A stretch of 34,266 nt of DNA, from positions 1-34,266 of the forward strand of contig NZ_AUIG01000033.1 in NCBI RefSeq assembly GCF_000423585.1, in the 5' to 3' direction. Shown here piece by piece: positions 16,624 to 23,640 of the stretch. The stretch comes from Salinimicrobium xinjiangense DSM 19287. GTDB taxonomy: Bacteria > Bacteroidota > Bacteroidia > Flavobacteriales > Flavobacteriaceae. The position numbers and the translations under genes were made by a program. Under the pieces are notes generated by a model that worked only from the letters and a program-made list of their open reading frames with translations, searched no databases and was not told the DNA's origin. Within the stretch, counting starts at the first letter, position 1; each line of letters begins with the position of its first letter.

Positions 16624-16830
16624 AAATTCGTCGCACTCCCTGCGGCGCTTGCAAAGACGTTGCAAATTTTTTACGTCTTTGCGAACCTGCCTGCCGGCAG
16701 GCAGGGGAGCTTTTTTAGCGACTGAAGCAATCTGCTTCCTGAGATGTAGTGAAAAAACTTTGTAGTTGAAAGTGTAAAATTACATGCCATCACGAGATTG
16801 CCGCGCTCCCTGCAGTCGCTCTCAAAGACG
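16624..16830. repeat. Repeat unit 1 of the GIY-YIG array
   Basis: This unit carries CACTCCCTGCGG..CGCTTGCAAAGACG, then a perfect 20-bp palindrome (16686-16705; CCTGCCTGCC and its complement). Next come TTTTTTAGCGACTGAAGCAA and a terminal GAGATTGCCGCGCTCCCTGC..AAAGACG. GCAAAGACGT (16651-16660) and ACGTCTTTGC (16673-16682) form a 10-bp stem. Confidence 0.85.
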
Positions 16831-16832
16831 AT

Positions 16833-17129
16833 TTAAATAATAAACAGCCAACCATCAGAAAGATCCTTCCATTCAGGATTTTGTTCGAAGATCATTTTTT
16901 CTTTTTTAGAACGACTTCCTGCCTTTATTTTTTTCTCCAATGCTATGGCTTCATTGATATTTGTAAATTCCTGGTAGAATACCAATTTATCACAGTTGTA
17001 CTTTGAAGTAAATCCTTTGTAAGCCTTGGTTTTGTGCTGATAAACTCTTTTGATGAGATTTGAAGTAAGGCCAGTATAAATCACCGTGTTGTGAGAATTA
17101 GTCATCATATAGGTATAGGAGAAATCCAT
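16833..17129 (-). CDS. Small GIY-YIG nuclease family protein
   Basis: A 98-residue single-domain protein of the UvrC/GIY-YIG nuclease type. The two-strand signature is Y5-T-Y7 ... VIYTGLTSNLIKRVYQHK, with Y18-x-G20 and Arg28 in the expected places. The catalytic glutamate is in AIALEKKIKA (Glu65). NPEWKDL closes the domain. It is the size of stand-alone GIY-YIG proteins that are common in Bacteroidota and usually called predicted endonucleases. The gene fits exactly between unit 1 and unit 2 of a 172-bp repeat array: its stop codon begins 3 bases after the end of unit 1. No other partner gene is present. A role in moving or maintaining the surrounding repeats is inference. Confidence 0.9.
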   Translation of the reverse strand: MDFSYTYMMTNSHNTVIYTGLTSNLIKRVYQHKTKAYKGFTSKYNCDKLVFYQEFTNINEAIALEKKIKAGSRSKKEKMIFEQNPEWKDLSDGWLFII

Positions 17130-17154
17130 CCTATCAATTTATCAAATTTTCCTT

Positions 17155-17317
17155 ACTTACGTATTTGTGAACCTGTCTGCCGGCCAGGCAGGGGAGCTAT
17201 TTTAGCGACTAGAGCAATCTGCTTCCTGAGATATAGAGAAAAAACTTTGTAGTTGAAATTATAAAAGTACATACCATCATGAGATCGCCACGCTCCCTGC
17301 GGTCGCTCGCAAAGACG
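17155..17317. repeat. Repeat unit 2
   Basis: It has the same order as unit 1: TGTGAACCTG, an imperfect palindrome CCTGTCTGCCGGCCAGGCAGG-type core at about 17172-17192, AGCGACTAGAGCAATCTGC, then GAGATCGCCACGCTCCCTGC..GCAAAGACG. Its left end is replaced by the insertion that carries the GIY-YIG gene. Confidence 0.85.
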
Positions 17318-17489
17318 TTGCAAATTTTTTATGTTTTTGTGAACCTGTCTGCCGGCCAGGCAGGGGAGCTTTTTTAGCGACTAAAGCAATCTGCTTCCTG
17401 AGATGTAGTGAAAAAACTTTTTAGTTTCAATTGTAAAATTACATACCTTCATGAGATTGCCACGCTCCCTGCAGTCGCTACCATTGACG
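17318..17489. repeat. Repeat unit 3
   Basis: A full-length tandem copy of unit 2 at a distance of 172 bases (GAACCTG at 17169 and again at 17341). Its right end reads CCATTGACG instead of GCAAAGACG. A partial copy (CATGAGATTGCCGCGCTCCC..AAAGACG) follows at 17594-17634. Confidence 0.85.
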
Positions 17490-17593
17490 TATTTTAAGGC
17501 ACAAACGTCATATTCCTTCGCTAGAAATTTTTTTTCCAGAGTCTCGCAAAGACGTTTCGAATTATTGGGTGAGAACAGCAGGCCTACACCTCA

Positions 17594-17634
17594 TCATGAG
17601 ATTGCCGCGCTCCCTGCAGTCGCTCGCAAAGACG
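17594..17634. repeat. Partial fourth repeat unit
   Basis: Only the terminal GAGATTGCCGCGCTCCCTGC..CGCTCGCAAAGACG part is present. The 100 bases before it contain a short inverted copy (AAACGTC, GCAAAGACG) and no gene. Confidence 0.75.
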
Positions 17635-17663
17635 TTACATAGAAAAGTCGGCTTGAAAATGTG

Positions 17664-18098
17664 CTAAAAAATTCTTTTTTGAGTAGTCCTTTTCACCGGA
17701 ATATCAACCATTCTATCATTATACCACACATAATAACCTTCCCTGGTGATAAGGCTATTCAGCCAGGGCACATCTTTAAGTTCGGGAATGGGTTTATTGA
17801 GCAGGGGGTTCTCTCCTCCTGAAGTTGTGAGCTGCTCGGTTACGATCACATAATCCTTCTTCTCTTCAAGTCCCAGCCGAATAGGGTGTTCATCGGCAAG
17901 GTTGAAGAGTCCGTAGGGGGGATCCATCATTTCGGCCATCAGGTGGATCTTGCCGTTCGTTACGCCATATAGATCTGCCTCCCGTACAAATTCAGAAAGT
18001 TGTCCGAAGTATTCATTGACGCTACTTACCCTGATGATAAGGGTGGAAAAACTGATCTTAAGTCTTTCCCGATCGAGATATTCAATAAGTTCACTCAT
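17664..18098 (-). CDS. Hypothetical protein, 144 residues
   Basis: I do not recognise a family. The protein starts MSELIEYLDRERLKISFSTLI and has no signal peptide or membrane segment. Recognisable stretches are DLYGVTNGKIHLMAEMMDPPYGLFN in the middle and VPWLNSLITREGYYVWYNDRMVD near the end, with a basic tail KRTTQKRIF. Composition and codon use look like normal coding DNA, and the frame fills the space between the repeat array and a spacer. It is probably cytoplasmic. No operon partner is seen. Confidence 0.6.
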   Translation of the reverse strand: MSELIEYLDRERLKISFSTLIIRVSSVNEYFGQLSEFVREADLYGVTNGKIHLMAEMMDPPYGLFNLADEHPIRLGLEEKKDYVIVTEQLTTSGGENPLLNKPIPELKDVPWLNSLITREGYYVWYNDRMVDIPVKRTTQKRIF

Positions 18099-18178
18099 GG
18101 CCGGGGGAGGTGTATGTAATTCTACTTCATATAAACGGTAAACTAAACAATTAAGTACCGGTAAATTCCGGCTGAATT

Positions 18179-18252
18179 AAAAAAGAATGGGCTGCCGAAA
18201 GAACTTTTTCCGCAGGTATGAACCTTACGTGAAAACTCCTTCCGGGCAGCCC
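18179..18252 (-). terminator. Long hairpin ending the 59-residue gene transcript
   Basis: On the minus strand GGGCTGCC (complement of 18245-18252) pairs with GGCAGCCC (complement of 18189-18196). Inner arms GGAAGGA/TTCTTTC, TTTTC/GAAAAA and AGGT/ACCT continue the stem, with one mismatch and small bulges, to a four-base loop. A T run follows. The stem spans 64 bases, long for a plain terminator. Confidence 0.65.
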
Positions 18253-18278
18253 ACCAACTATCAACAGTTGTTTATGTA

Positions 18279-18458
18279 TTAGGACAATTTAGCGCGAATT
18301 TCGTCTTTGTTGTCTCTTATGAGCGTGTAAGCAAAATAACCTGCACCGGCAATAGCACCCCATTTAAGAAGGCTTCCGGTCCACTGTATACCTTTTTTAG
18401 CAGCCCATAATTTTGCTACTTTTTCACCTGCATCTTTTGCATTTCTCTTTAAGTCCAT
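18279..18458 (-). CDS. Small protein with one hydrophobic segment, 59 residues
   Basis: A 59-codon frame starts at the ATG complementary to 18456-18458: MDLKRNAKDAGEKVAKLWAAKK, then a weakly hydrophobic segment SLLKWGAIAGAGYFAYTLI, then a charged end RDNKDEIRAKLS. The head is a basic amphipathic helix, followed by one likely membrane or membrane-surface helix. No family is recognised, but similar short YtxH-like or stress-linked proteins are common. Coding is supported by a clean start and stop, a plausible protein, and a strong hairpin directly after the stop. Function is unknown. Confidence 0.65.
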   Translation of the reverse strand: MDLKRNAKDAGEKVAKLWAAKKGIQWTGSLLKWGAIAGAGYFAYTLIRDNKDEIRAKLS

Positions 18459-18689
18459 TTTTTCGGTTTTTTAGATTCAGATACAATATCGTGAAGAATG
18501 CAGCTTCTTTCCGTTAAAGGCTTATCAAATAACAGTTTTTTAACCCTTGTTTTTTAACTGGCAGGTCAATTCCCCTAAAAGTGCAGGTTCGTCATCGTCA
18601 ATTAATTGTTGTTTATCTAAAAATGGGGCATAGCCGGTTGTACTTCACTGGTTTTTAGGTAATTTGGGGATGAACCAATACCGACTAAA

Positions 18690-19184
18690 ATGAAAATAAT
18701 TAAAACTTTAGGCTTATTTTTTACTATGCTGATGCTCCTGGCCGCCTGTGAGGAGAGACAGGAGACTACTGCCGAAGCTGAAATGGCAGGCGTCGAAACA
18801 CCAAATCCCGACGAAGCCATGGAAGGCTGGCGTGAGGCCTGGAATGCCAATGATGCGCAGCGCCTCAAGGATTATGCGGCAGATGATGCTGTACTCCTAA
18901 TGTACGGTCAAAGAATTTCGGGAGATGAATTAAATTCCTGGATGGATACTACAGCCTCCTGGATGCGGGATCTTCGCACCGAATCACTAATGAACGAAAA
19001 AGGAGATAATTTTGCCTGGGAATCGGGAACCTATAACCACGGAACCTCTGAAAATGATACGCTTCAAATGAGCGGCACCTATACACTTATCTGGCACCGC
19101 GCCGATGATCAAAATGATGGTGACTGGAAAATAAGAGTGATGGATATTTCTCCTGAACAACAACCCATGCAGCAACCGGAATAA
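18690..19184 (+). CDS. Lipoprotein with NTF2/SnoaL-like (DUF4440) domain
   Basis: A 164-residue protein with a type II signal peptide; the lipobox LAAC places the lipidated Cys at residue 20. The mature part begins with acidic EERQETTAEAE and then an NTF2-like fold. Its DUF4440-type opening is DEAMEGWREAWNANDAQRLKDYAADDAVLLMYGQRISG (about residues 41-78), and the closing strands are GTYTLIWHRADD and GDWKIRVMDIS. Family members are small ligand-binding or enzyme-like barrels of mostly unknown role. It probably sits on the inner face of the outer membrane or in the periplasm. The gene stands alone and is followed by a hairpin. Confidence 0.82.
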   Translation: MKIIKTLGLFFTMLMLLAACEERQETTAEAEMAGVETPNPDEAMEGWREAWNANDAQRLKDYAADDAVLLMYGQRISGDELNSWMDTTASWMRDLRTESLMNEKGDNFAWESGTYNHGTSENDTLQMSGTYTLIWHRADDQNDGDWKIRVMDISPEQQPMQQPE

Positions 19185-19215
19185 AAAGCTGACACAGGCT
19201 AACCAGCCAAACCGG

Positions 19216-19255
19216 AAAATCCCTTGCCGATCATTCAGTGAGGGTTTTTCTTTTT
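19216..19255 (+). terminator. Terminator after DUF4440 lipoprotein
   Basis: AAAATCCCT and AGGGTTTTT pair, with one bulge, around a 16-base loop, followed by a T run. Confidence 0.55.
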
Positions 19256-19285
19256 AGTGCGCAGTAAGCAGTGTTTAGTAGGCAG

Positions 19286-19455
19286 TAAGGAAATTAGAAT
19301 TACGATTTTAGAAGTACGAAGTTTTGATGAACAAGCACCAAATTCCAGGCACCAAATTCCAGGCACCAAATTCCAAAGTGAAGTTAGAATTACGATTTTA
19401 GAAGTACGAAGTTTTGAAGAGGACAGAGGGCAGAGGACAGGAAGTTAGAAGTATG
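19286..19455. repeat. Tandem short repeats between two lipoprotein genes
   Basis: Three head-to-tail copies of a 13-base unit (CACCAAATTCCAG) lie at about 19336-19376. Two copies of a 30-base element ('TTAGAATTACGATTTTAGAA' followed by GTACGAAG) lie on either side, at 19292 and 19385. The second element recurs at 20753 and 33868. Confidence 0.75.
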
Positions 19456-19585
19456 AATTTCGAAATCTAAAAATCTCAGGATCAATACTTTTTAAAATTC
19501 TGAATTCTATTAATTAACATCATTCTAACATCGGTTGAAGTTTTTTTTAATAATTTCAGGCATTTAGTAACCAAATATTTGCGTC

Positions 19586-20425
19586 ATGAAGAAAATAATC
19601 CTTTTAATGTCGCCCCAATCAGTTTCCTACCTACTCCCCCTACTATTTTTTGTGTTACTTACCGGCTGCGAGAAAGAAGCAGTGCCGGAGATTTTTGATT
19701 CCTCTGTGGATCTCCAAACCAGAGCCAGTAATCCGGCCGACGGCAAAATGAATACCTTTTATGGTCCGGCTGAAGCGTTCAACGGTGGAGTAGTGCGGGC
19801 TATGGTCACTATGACCCGGGACGGAGTTCCCGTGGAAATTGGGGTACGCATTTCAGAAAAGATCCTGGAAGGTCTTCCCATGGAACATCAGGTAATTACA
19901 CTTGACTTGCCAAACAAAATGGATGGCCTGGCGTTTGACCACATAGATTTGGACTGGAATCCTGGGGGGCATGAGCCTTTCTTCTATGAATTTCCTCATT
20001 TTGATGTGCATTTTTATATGATCTCTGAGGAAGAAAAAATGCAGATAACAGAATCAGACAAGGCTGCTAATTTCCCGACATCGGATTATTTACCTGAAGA
20101 TTATTTTACAGCAGATCCTGTAGAGATGGTTCCCTTTATGGGTGTGCATTGGTTAGATTATAATGCTGCTGAACTTCCATGGAACGGCGGAGAAATGTTC
20201 ACTCACACGCTTATTTATGGAACCTATGATTATGAGGTGATCTTTATAGAACCTATGATTACCTTAGATTACCTTGTAAATCATGCAGATGGTACCGAAT
20301 TTAATATTGCCCAGCCTGAAAAATTTGGAAGAAGTGGTTATTATCCAACCACCTACAAAATGTATTACGACGCTAAGCACAAAGATTACGTGATAAGCAT
20401 GGGAGATATGAAGTGGTATGATTGA
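19586..20425 (+). CDS. Lipoprotein, TTHB210-like (DUF5602-type)
   Basis: A 279-residue protein with a lipoprotein signal; LTGC places the modified Cys at residue 28. The mature protein has FYGPAEAFNGGVVRAMVTM (about 58-76), DGVPVEIGVRIS, then a His/Asp-rich centre GHEPFFYEFPHFDVHFYMIS (about 130-150) and MGVHWLD near 188. These His-rich VHW and PHFDVHFY motifs are typical of the TTHB210-like/DUF5602 proteins of Bacteroidota, whose activity is not known. Metal binding by the conserved histidines is plausible inference. The family call is from memory of motifs and is moderate. It is probably exposed at the outer membrane. Confidence 0.72.
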   Translation: MKKIILLMSPQSVSYLLPLLFFVLLTGCEKEAVPEIFDSSVDLQTRASNPADGKMNTFYGPAEAFNGGVVRAMVTMTRDGVPVEIGVRISEKILEGLPMEHQVITLDLPNKMDGLAFDHIDLDWNPGGHEPFFYEFPHFDVHFYMISEEEKMQITESDKAANFPTSDYLPEDYFTADPVEMVPFMGVHWLDYNAAELPWNGGEMFTHTLIYGTYDYEVIFIEPMITLDYLVNHADGTEFNIAQPEKFGRSGYYPTTYKMYYDAKHKDYVISMGDMKWYD

Positions 20426-20846
20426 CAATAAACAAAAATAGTGGTCAGTGGTCAGTATCTCCCCCGCTGAACAGCGGGATTACCGCGGATTATGACTGTA
20501 GAAGATTTTGTGTGGATAGGAAAAAAAGCCCCGGAAAGGCGAAATATCGGAAGCCCGGTGTTTTATCACCGGGATCAAAAAATGCCCCCTCCAAAAAGAG
20601 CCCCGGAGGGGCGACATATTTGCGATTGCATTTACATCATTATTTTTAGTCATATGATAGTGTTCAGAGATTTTAAGAAAAAAAACCTTGAACCTTGAAT
20701 TTTGAATCCCTTTTTACCCCCCCGCCCCCTTAAAGGGGGAGAAGGGAATTTGAAGTTAGAAATACGATTTTAGAAGTACCAAGTTTGACTGAGTCTCAAT
20801 ACTCAATACTCAATACTCAATACTCAATACTTTTTATAATCTTGAA
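20426..20846. repeat. Repeat-filled intergenic region
   Basis: From left to right it holds GTGGTCAGTGGTCAG copies, a GC-rich stretch with AGCCCGGTGTTTTATCACCGGG (hairpin, about 20552-20573) and GCCCCGGAGGGGC (hairpin, about 20602-20614), a C-run/G-run hairpin near 20716-20742, another GATTTTAGAAGTACCAAG element, and five copies of CTCAATA at about 20792-20830. No gene is supported here. Short frames through it are made by the repeats. Confidence 0.7.
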
Positions 20847-21467
20847 TCAATATTCCGGAATATTCTTTCCCAGTATAAAATCTCTCTGAACCACAGCCAT
20901 GTTCTCTTTCTGCTGCAGCTTTAGCACTCCTTTCCCTCCGCCGCGCCATTCTCCTTCTGCGGGAAATTTATAATTTTTCAACAGGGGATCACCCTCGAAA
21001 AAATAGGATTCGAGCCAGTAATATTTACCGTCGGGTTCCAGGATGTATGGGTGGATGTGGGCAGGTTCGGTGCGGCTGGGATATGATTTAGGGATCTGGG
21101 TATAAAAAGTGTATTTCCCATCCTTTCCGGTCTTGGTCCAGCCGCGCAGATAGCCGTGTCGCTTTTCCCAGCCCTGCTCTCCGCCGCGGGTGGGGTAGAT
21201 GCCTTCTGCATTGGTGTGGTGGATGTACAGGATCACGCCCTCTGCCGGAGTCTCCCCATCGGGTTCATAGATGGTACCGGTGAGCTTGAGCTTATCGGCG
21301 GCCGACTCAAACTCAGGAAGCGTATCCACAGCACTTAGTTCTCTGTCTCCATATTCAAACACTGCTTCACAACCCTCACAGGCTCCGCCCACCAGGCGCG
21401 TATCGGTCTGCTGCGAATTTGCGCAGGCAGTGAAACTAAGGGCCATCAATAGAAAAATAAATTTCAT
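20847..21467 (-). CDS. Intradiol ring-cleavage dioxygenase-like lipoprotein
   Basis: A 206-residue protein with a lipoprotein signal (lipobox FTAC, Cys15). The fold motifs of the intradiol dioxygenase family are present: LKLTGTIYEPDGETPAEGVI (about 60-80), YIHHTNAEGIYPTRG (Tyr91), GWTKTGKDGKYTFYTQIP, SYPSRTEPAHIHPYI (Tyr129, His137, His139). Tyr91, Tyr129 and the HxH pair match the four non-haem iron ligands of protocatechuate/catechol dioxygenases. At about 200 residues it lacks the helical linker domain of classical enzymes, like other short secreted members. Substrate is unknown; a surface or periplasmic aromatic oxidation role is inference. It stands alone, with no catabolic genes beside it. 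Confidence 0.82.
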   Translation of the reverse strand: MKFIFLLMALSFTACANSQQTDTRLVGGACEGCEAVFEYGDRELSAVDTLPEFESAADKLKLTGTIYEPDGETPAEGVILYIHHTNAEGIYPTRGGEQGWEKRHGYLRGWTKTGKDGKYTFYTQIPKSYPSRTEPAHIHPYILEPDGKYYWLESYFFEGDPLLKNYKFPAEGEWRGGGKGVLKLQQKENMAVVQRDFILGKNIPEY

Positions 21468-21509
21468 AATTCAGCTTTTTGTGAAGGTAAATTAGTGAAA
21501 ATCCACTAC

Positions 21510-21893
21510 TTATGTGTTTTGGGGATAAAGAAAAGAATTAGTAACACCTGTCAAAAATGAGGTTTTGCAGGATCTTATAATTTGGTGGTTGAACTTAGGA
21601 AGAAAAGCCATACAGAAATCGCTTAAATTTCTGTTGTCGGTAGGTTCTTCGCTTGTCTCCGGAAATTCTTGAAATTCGTACCAGTCAGGAAAATAGAGAA
21701 GACCTGTATGTTCTGGAAAGAGCGGAATGCCATTCTCTGAAGGATAGAAATATTCTGTATCTATAAGTTTTTTGCGAAGAATTTTCTCCGCTTTTTCGGG
21801 GGAGAAATTTTCAGGATTAAGAAAAACAATATTTCCAAAGATTTTGTAATTGCCCTCATCCCGATGAAGGTACTGAAATGAAATATTACTCTT
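21510..21893 (-). pseudogene. Start-less gene remnant (127 codons)
   Basis: A minus-strand frame of 127 codons reads KSNISFQYLHRDEGNYKIFG, then NIVFLNPENFSPEKAEKILRKKL, IDTEYFYPSENGIPLFPEH and FPDWYEFQEF, ending FLYPQNT. The codon use and protein look genuine, and it resembles a small flavobacterial family that usually starts M-K-I-(S/T)-F-Q-Y-L-Y-R-D. No ATG, GTG or TTG lies in frame before the conserved start; an in-frame TAA stands at 21894-21896. Either the start codon was lost, or an ATT at 21882-21884 is used. It lies 45 bases downstream of the DUF3883 gene on the same strand. Its last codons overlap a copy of the dispersed AACACCT repeat. Confidence 0.55.
21543..21566. repeat. Dispersed 25-bp repeat, copy R1
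   Basis: AACACCT..CAAAAATG followed by GGTTTT matches R2-R5 in the first 17 bases and weakly after that. It lies left of the three-gene cassette, in the same orientation as the other copies. Confidence 0.5.
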
Positions 21894-21938
21894 TTACGTT
21901 AAGAATTTCTGATTAAGATACCAGGAAAATAAGATTGT

Positions 21939-22766
21939 TCAAAAGAAGCCCTTATAAGAAATAGGAAAAGAGTTACAAATCTCTCCAAGATTTCCATTCT
22001 TGATAAATAATTGGGCTCCTTTTTCAAAGTTAAAAAGTCGGTAGAGATGATATTTATCGGATTTATATTCTGAAAACAACAACTCGTTTCGAGAGAAGAA
22101 AAAAGGAGTTTCTTTGCCGAGAGTTGTTGTTTTTACTTCCACATATTTATCTGTCCCATCCAAATTTTTTGATAGTATATCAAACCCAGCCCCATCTCCT
22201 TCTTCTTGAGAGATCCACTTTACCTCTTCAGCTAATTTTTCCTTTCCAGTTTTTATTAAGTGCCATTTCTCATATTCCAGGATAAATTTTTCACCTAAGG
22301 CACCAAGCTTCGAATTTTTCTGTTCTTTTTCCAGATAATTAATCTTAATAGGATTTCGATTATAGGCAGAAGGTGGTTCAGAGACAGCAGAAATGGCCGG
22401 GGCGTTAACAATGAGTTTGTTGAAATTATGTTGTCCCGAGATTCGAGGTACCTTGTCAACATAGAGCTTAAATTTTTTTTCAATGGAGTTGTTGAGAATT
22501 AAATAGTCGATCACTTTTTCCTCCAAAATCTTCTGGTAATTATAACGAGGCAGGTACCCTCGAATATAGAGTTGTCCCAGATTTATTAAAACTGCACTTA
22601 TATTCTGATGTTTAAATTCAATGGACCCTTCAGATCTATTGTTAAGTAAAGGCATTAAGGTTCTTCTATGTTCTGCCTTAGAATAATTTTCATCTGCCAG
22701 TTCTGCTGCCAACATAGAAAAGTAGTCAGCTACAATTAACTCAACTTCTAATTCGGACCAGCTCAT
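21939..22766 (-). CDS. DUF3883 protein with PD-(D/E)XK-like signature
   Basis: A 275-residue protein, third and last gene of the cassette. Residues 1-90 form a helical domain with the motif RRTLMPLLNNRSEGSIEFKHQNIS and GYLPRYNYQK, a module I associate with DUF3883 and HNH proteins of restriction-like loci. Residues 150-262 are DUF3883 (the NO VEIN C-terminal domain): GALGEKFILEYEK with Glu159, GAGFDILS with Asp196, YVEVKTTT with Glu210-x-Lys212, then FFFSRNEL. The D...ExK spacing is that of PD-(D/E)XK nucleases, so a DNA-cutting role is likely but unproven. It starts 16 bases after the methyltransferase-HIT gene. There is no signal peptide; it is probably cytoplasmic. Confidence 0.82.
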   Translation of the reverse strand: MSWSELEVELIVADYFSMLAAELADENYSKAEHRRTLMPLLNNRSEGSIEFKHQNISAVLINLGQLYIRGYLPRYNYQKILEEKVIDYLILNNSIEKKFKLYVDKVPRISGQHNFNKLIVNAPAISAVSEPPSAYNRNPIKINYLEKEQKNSKLGALGEKFILEYEKWHLIKTGKEKLAEEVKWISQEEGDGAGFDILSKNLDGTDKYVEVKTTTLGKETPFFFSRNELLFSEYKSDKYHLYRLFNFEKGAQLFIKNGNLGEICNSFPISYKGFF

Positions 22767-22782
22767 AAAATCTGTAGTCTTT

Positions 22783-23637
22783 TTAATAATCTTTTTTTTC
22801 AGGAATAACTCCTCTCACACCTCCTCTAGGATTTTCAACATCTTTATCGTAACGAGGAATAATATGGATATGGCAATGAGGGACCGTTTGACCTGCAGTT
22901 TCATTTATATTAATACCGATATTAAATCCTGAAGGGGAATATTCTTTTACTAAATCTGCTTGAATCTTATTTACCATAAACCAGCAGGCAGATTGTTCTT
23001 GAAAATTTAATTCAAAGTAATTAGAGACTTTCTTTTTTGGGATGATTAGGGTATGACCTTTTGATACAGGAAATTTATCTTCTATAACAAATACTGTGGC
23101 CATTTCTCCTTTTTGTTTTTTGGTCTCATCATCAGCAAAAAAAGGGGAAATCTCTTCTTTGCCTTTATTTAAATACGCGTAATGCTGATATTCATAGATC
23201 TCTACATTCTCATTTTTATACACGGATCTAAAAGGAAGAATCACATTGCATTGGTAAGTTTCTTTTTTATGAATTTTATGGAATCTAAAGCCTGGTTTTT
23301 CAATGTCCCGTCGTACTGCAAAATAAGCCTTGCCTCCATAATTCAGCAACTTTGAAATTTCATTAATTACTGTGGCTTGTTCTTGAGGTAAGAGAACGTT
23401 TAAAACGTAGAGACAAATGATAGTGTCAAATTTGCCATTAGGATAGTTACTGAAGTAGTAAGGATCATAGCCTTCGATATCAATTTTATGGTTTTTAAGT
23501 ACTTCAACATCTTTCCCTAAACCACAGCCAAAATCTAACACCTCCCCATTTAAAAGATCTCTTTCTTTAAGTATCCTTGCAGGAAAAGAAAGTTTATCCC
23601 TTTCTTTTGCAGTAAAGTGGCTATATGGATTTTTCAT
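22783..23637 (-). CDS. SAM-dependent methyltransferase fused to HIT domain
   Basis: A 284-residue two-domain protein. Residues 1-150 are a class I methyltransferase: motif I VLDFGCGLGKDV (34-44), the acidic loop IEGYDPYYF (54-62), FDTIICLYVLNVL (70-82) and GGKAYFAVRRD (101-111). Residues 165-275 are a HIT domain: GHTLIIPKKKVSNYFEL (194-210), GFNIGININETAGQTVPH (237-254) and the HxHxHxx active site HCHIHII (254-260), with His256 as the expected nucleophile. HIT proteins cleave nucleoside-phosphate linkages such as AMP-lysine, dinucleoside polyphosphates or adenylated DNA ends. The gene begins 3 bases after the HNH gene and ends 16 before the DUF3883 gene, so the three are one transcription unit. 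Substrates are unknown. Confidence 0.88.
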   Translation of the reverse strand: MKNPYSHFTAKERDKLSFPARILKERDLLNGEVLDFGCGLGKDVEVLKNHKIDIEGYDPYYFSNYPNGKFDTIICLYVLNVLLPQEQATVINEISKLLNYGGKAYFAVRRDIEKPGFRFHKIHKKETYQCNVILPFRSVYKNENVEIYEYQHYAYLNKGKEEISPFFADDETKKQKGEMATVFVIEDKFPVSKGHTLIIPKKKVSNYFELNFQEQSACWFMVNKIQADLVKEYSPSGFNIGININETAGQTVPHCHIHIIPRYDKDVENPRGGVRGVIPEKKDY

Positions 23638-23640
23638 TTT

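Noticed and set aside
17451-17642. 63-codon frame in the GIY-YIG repeat array
   Set aside because: It is built from repeat units and partial units and encodes nothing recognisable.
20422-20698. Two overlapping short plus-strand frames (KSPGGATYL-type peptides)
   Set aside because: They are translations of a GC-rich intergenic repeat with hairpins, a known source of false gene calls in Bacteroidota.
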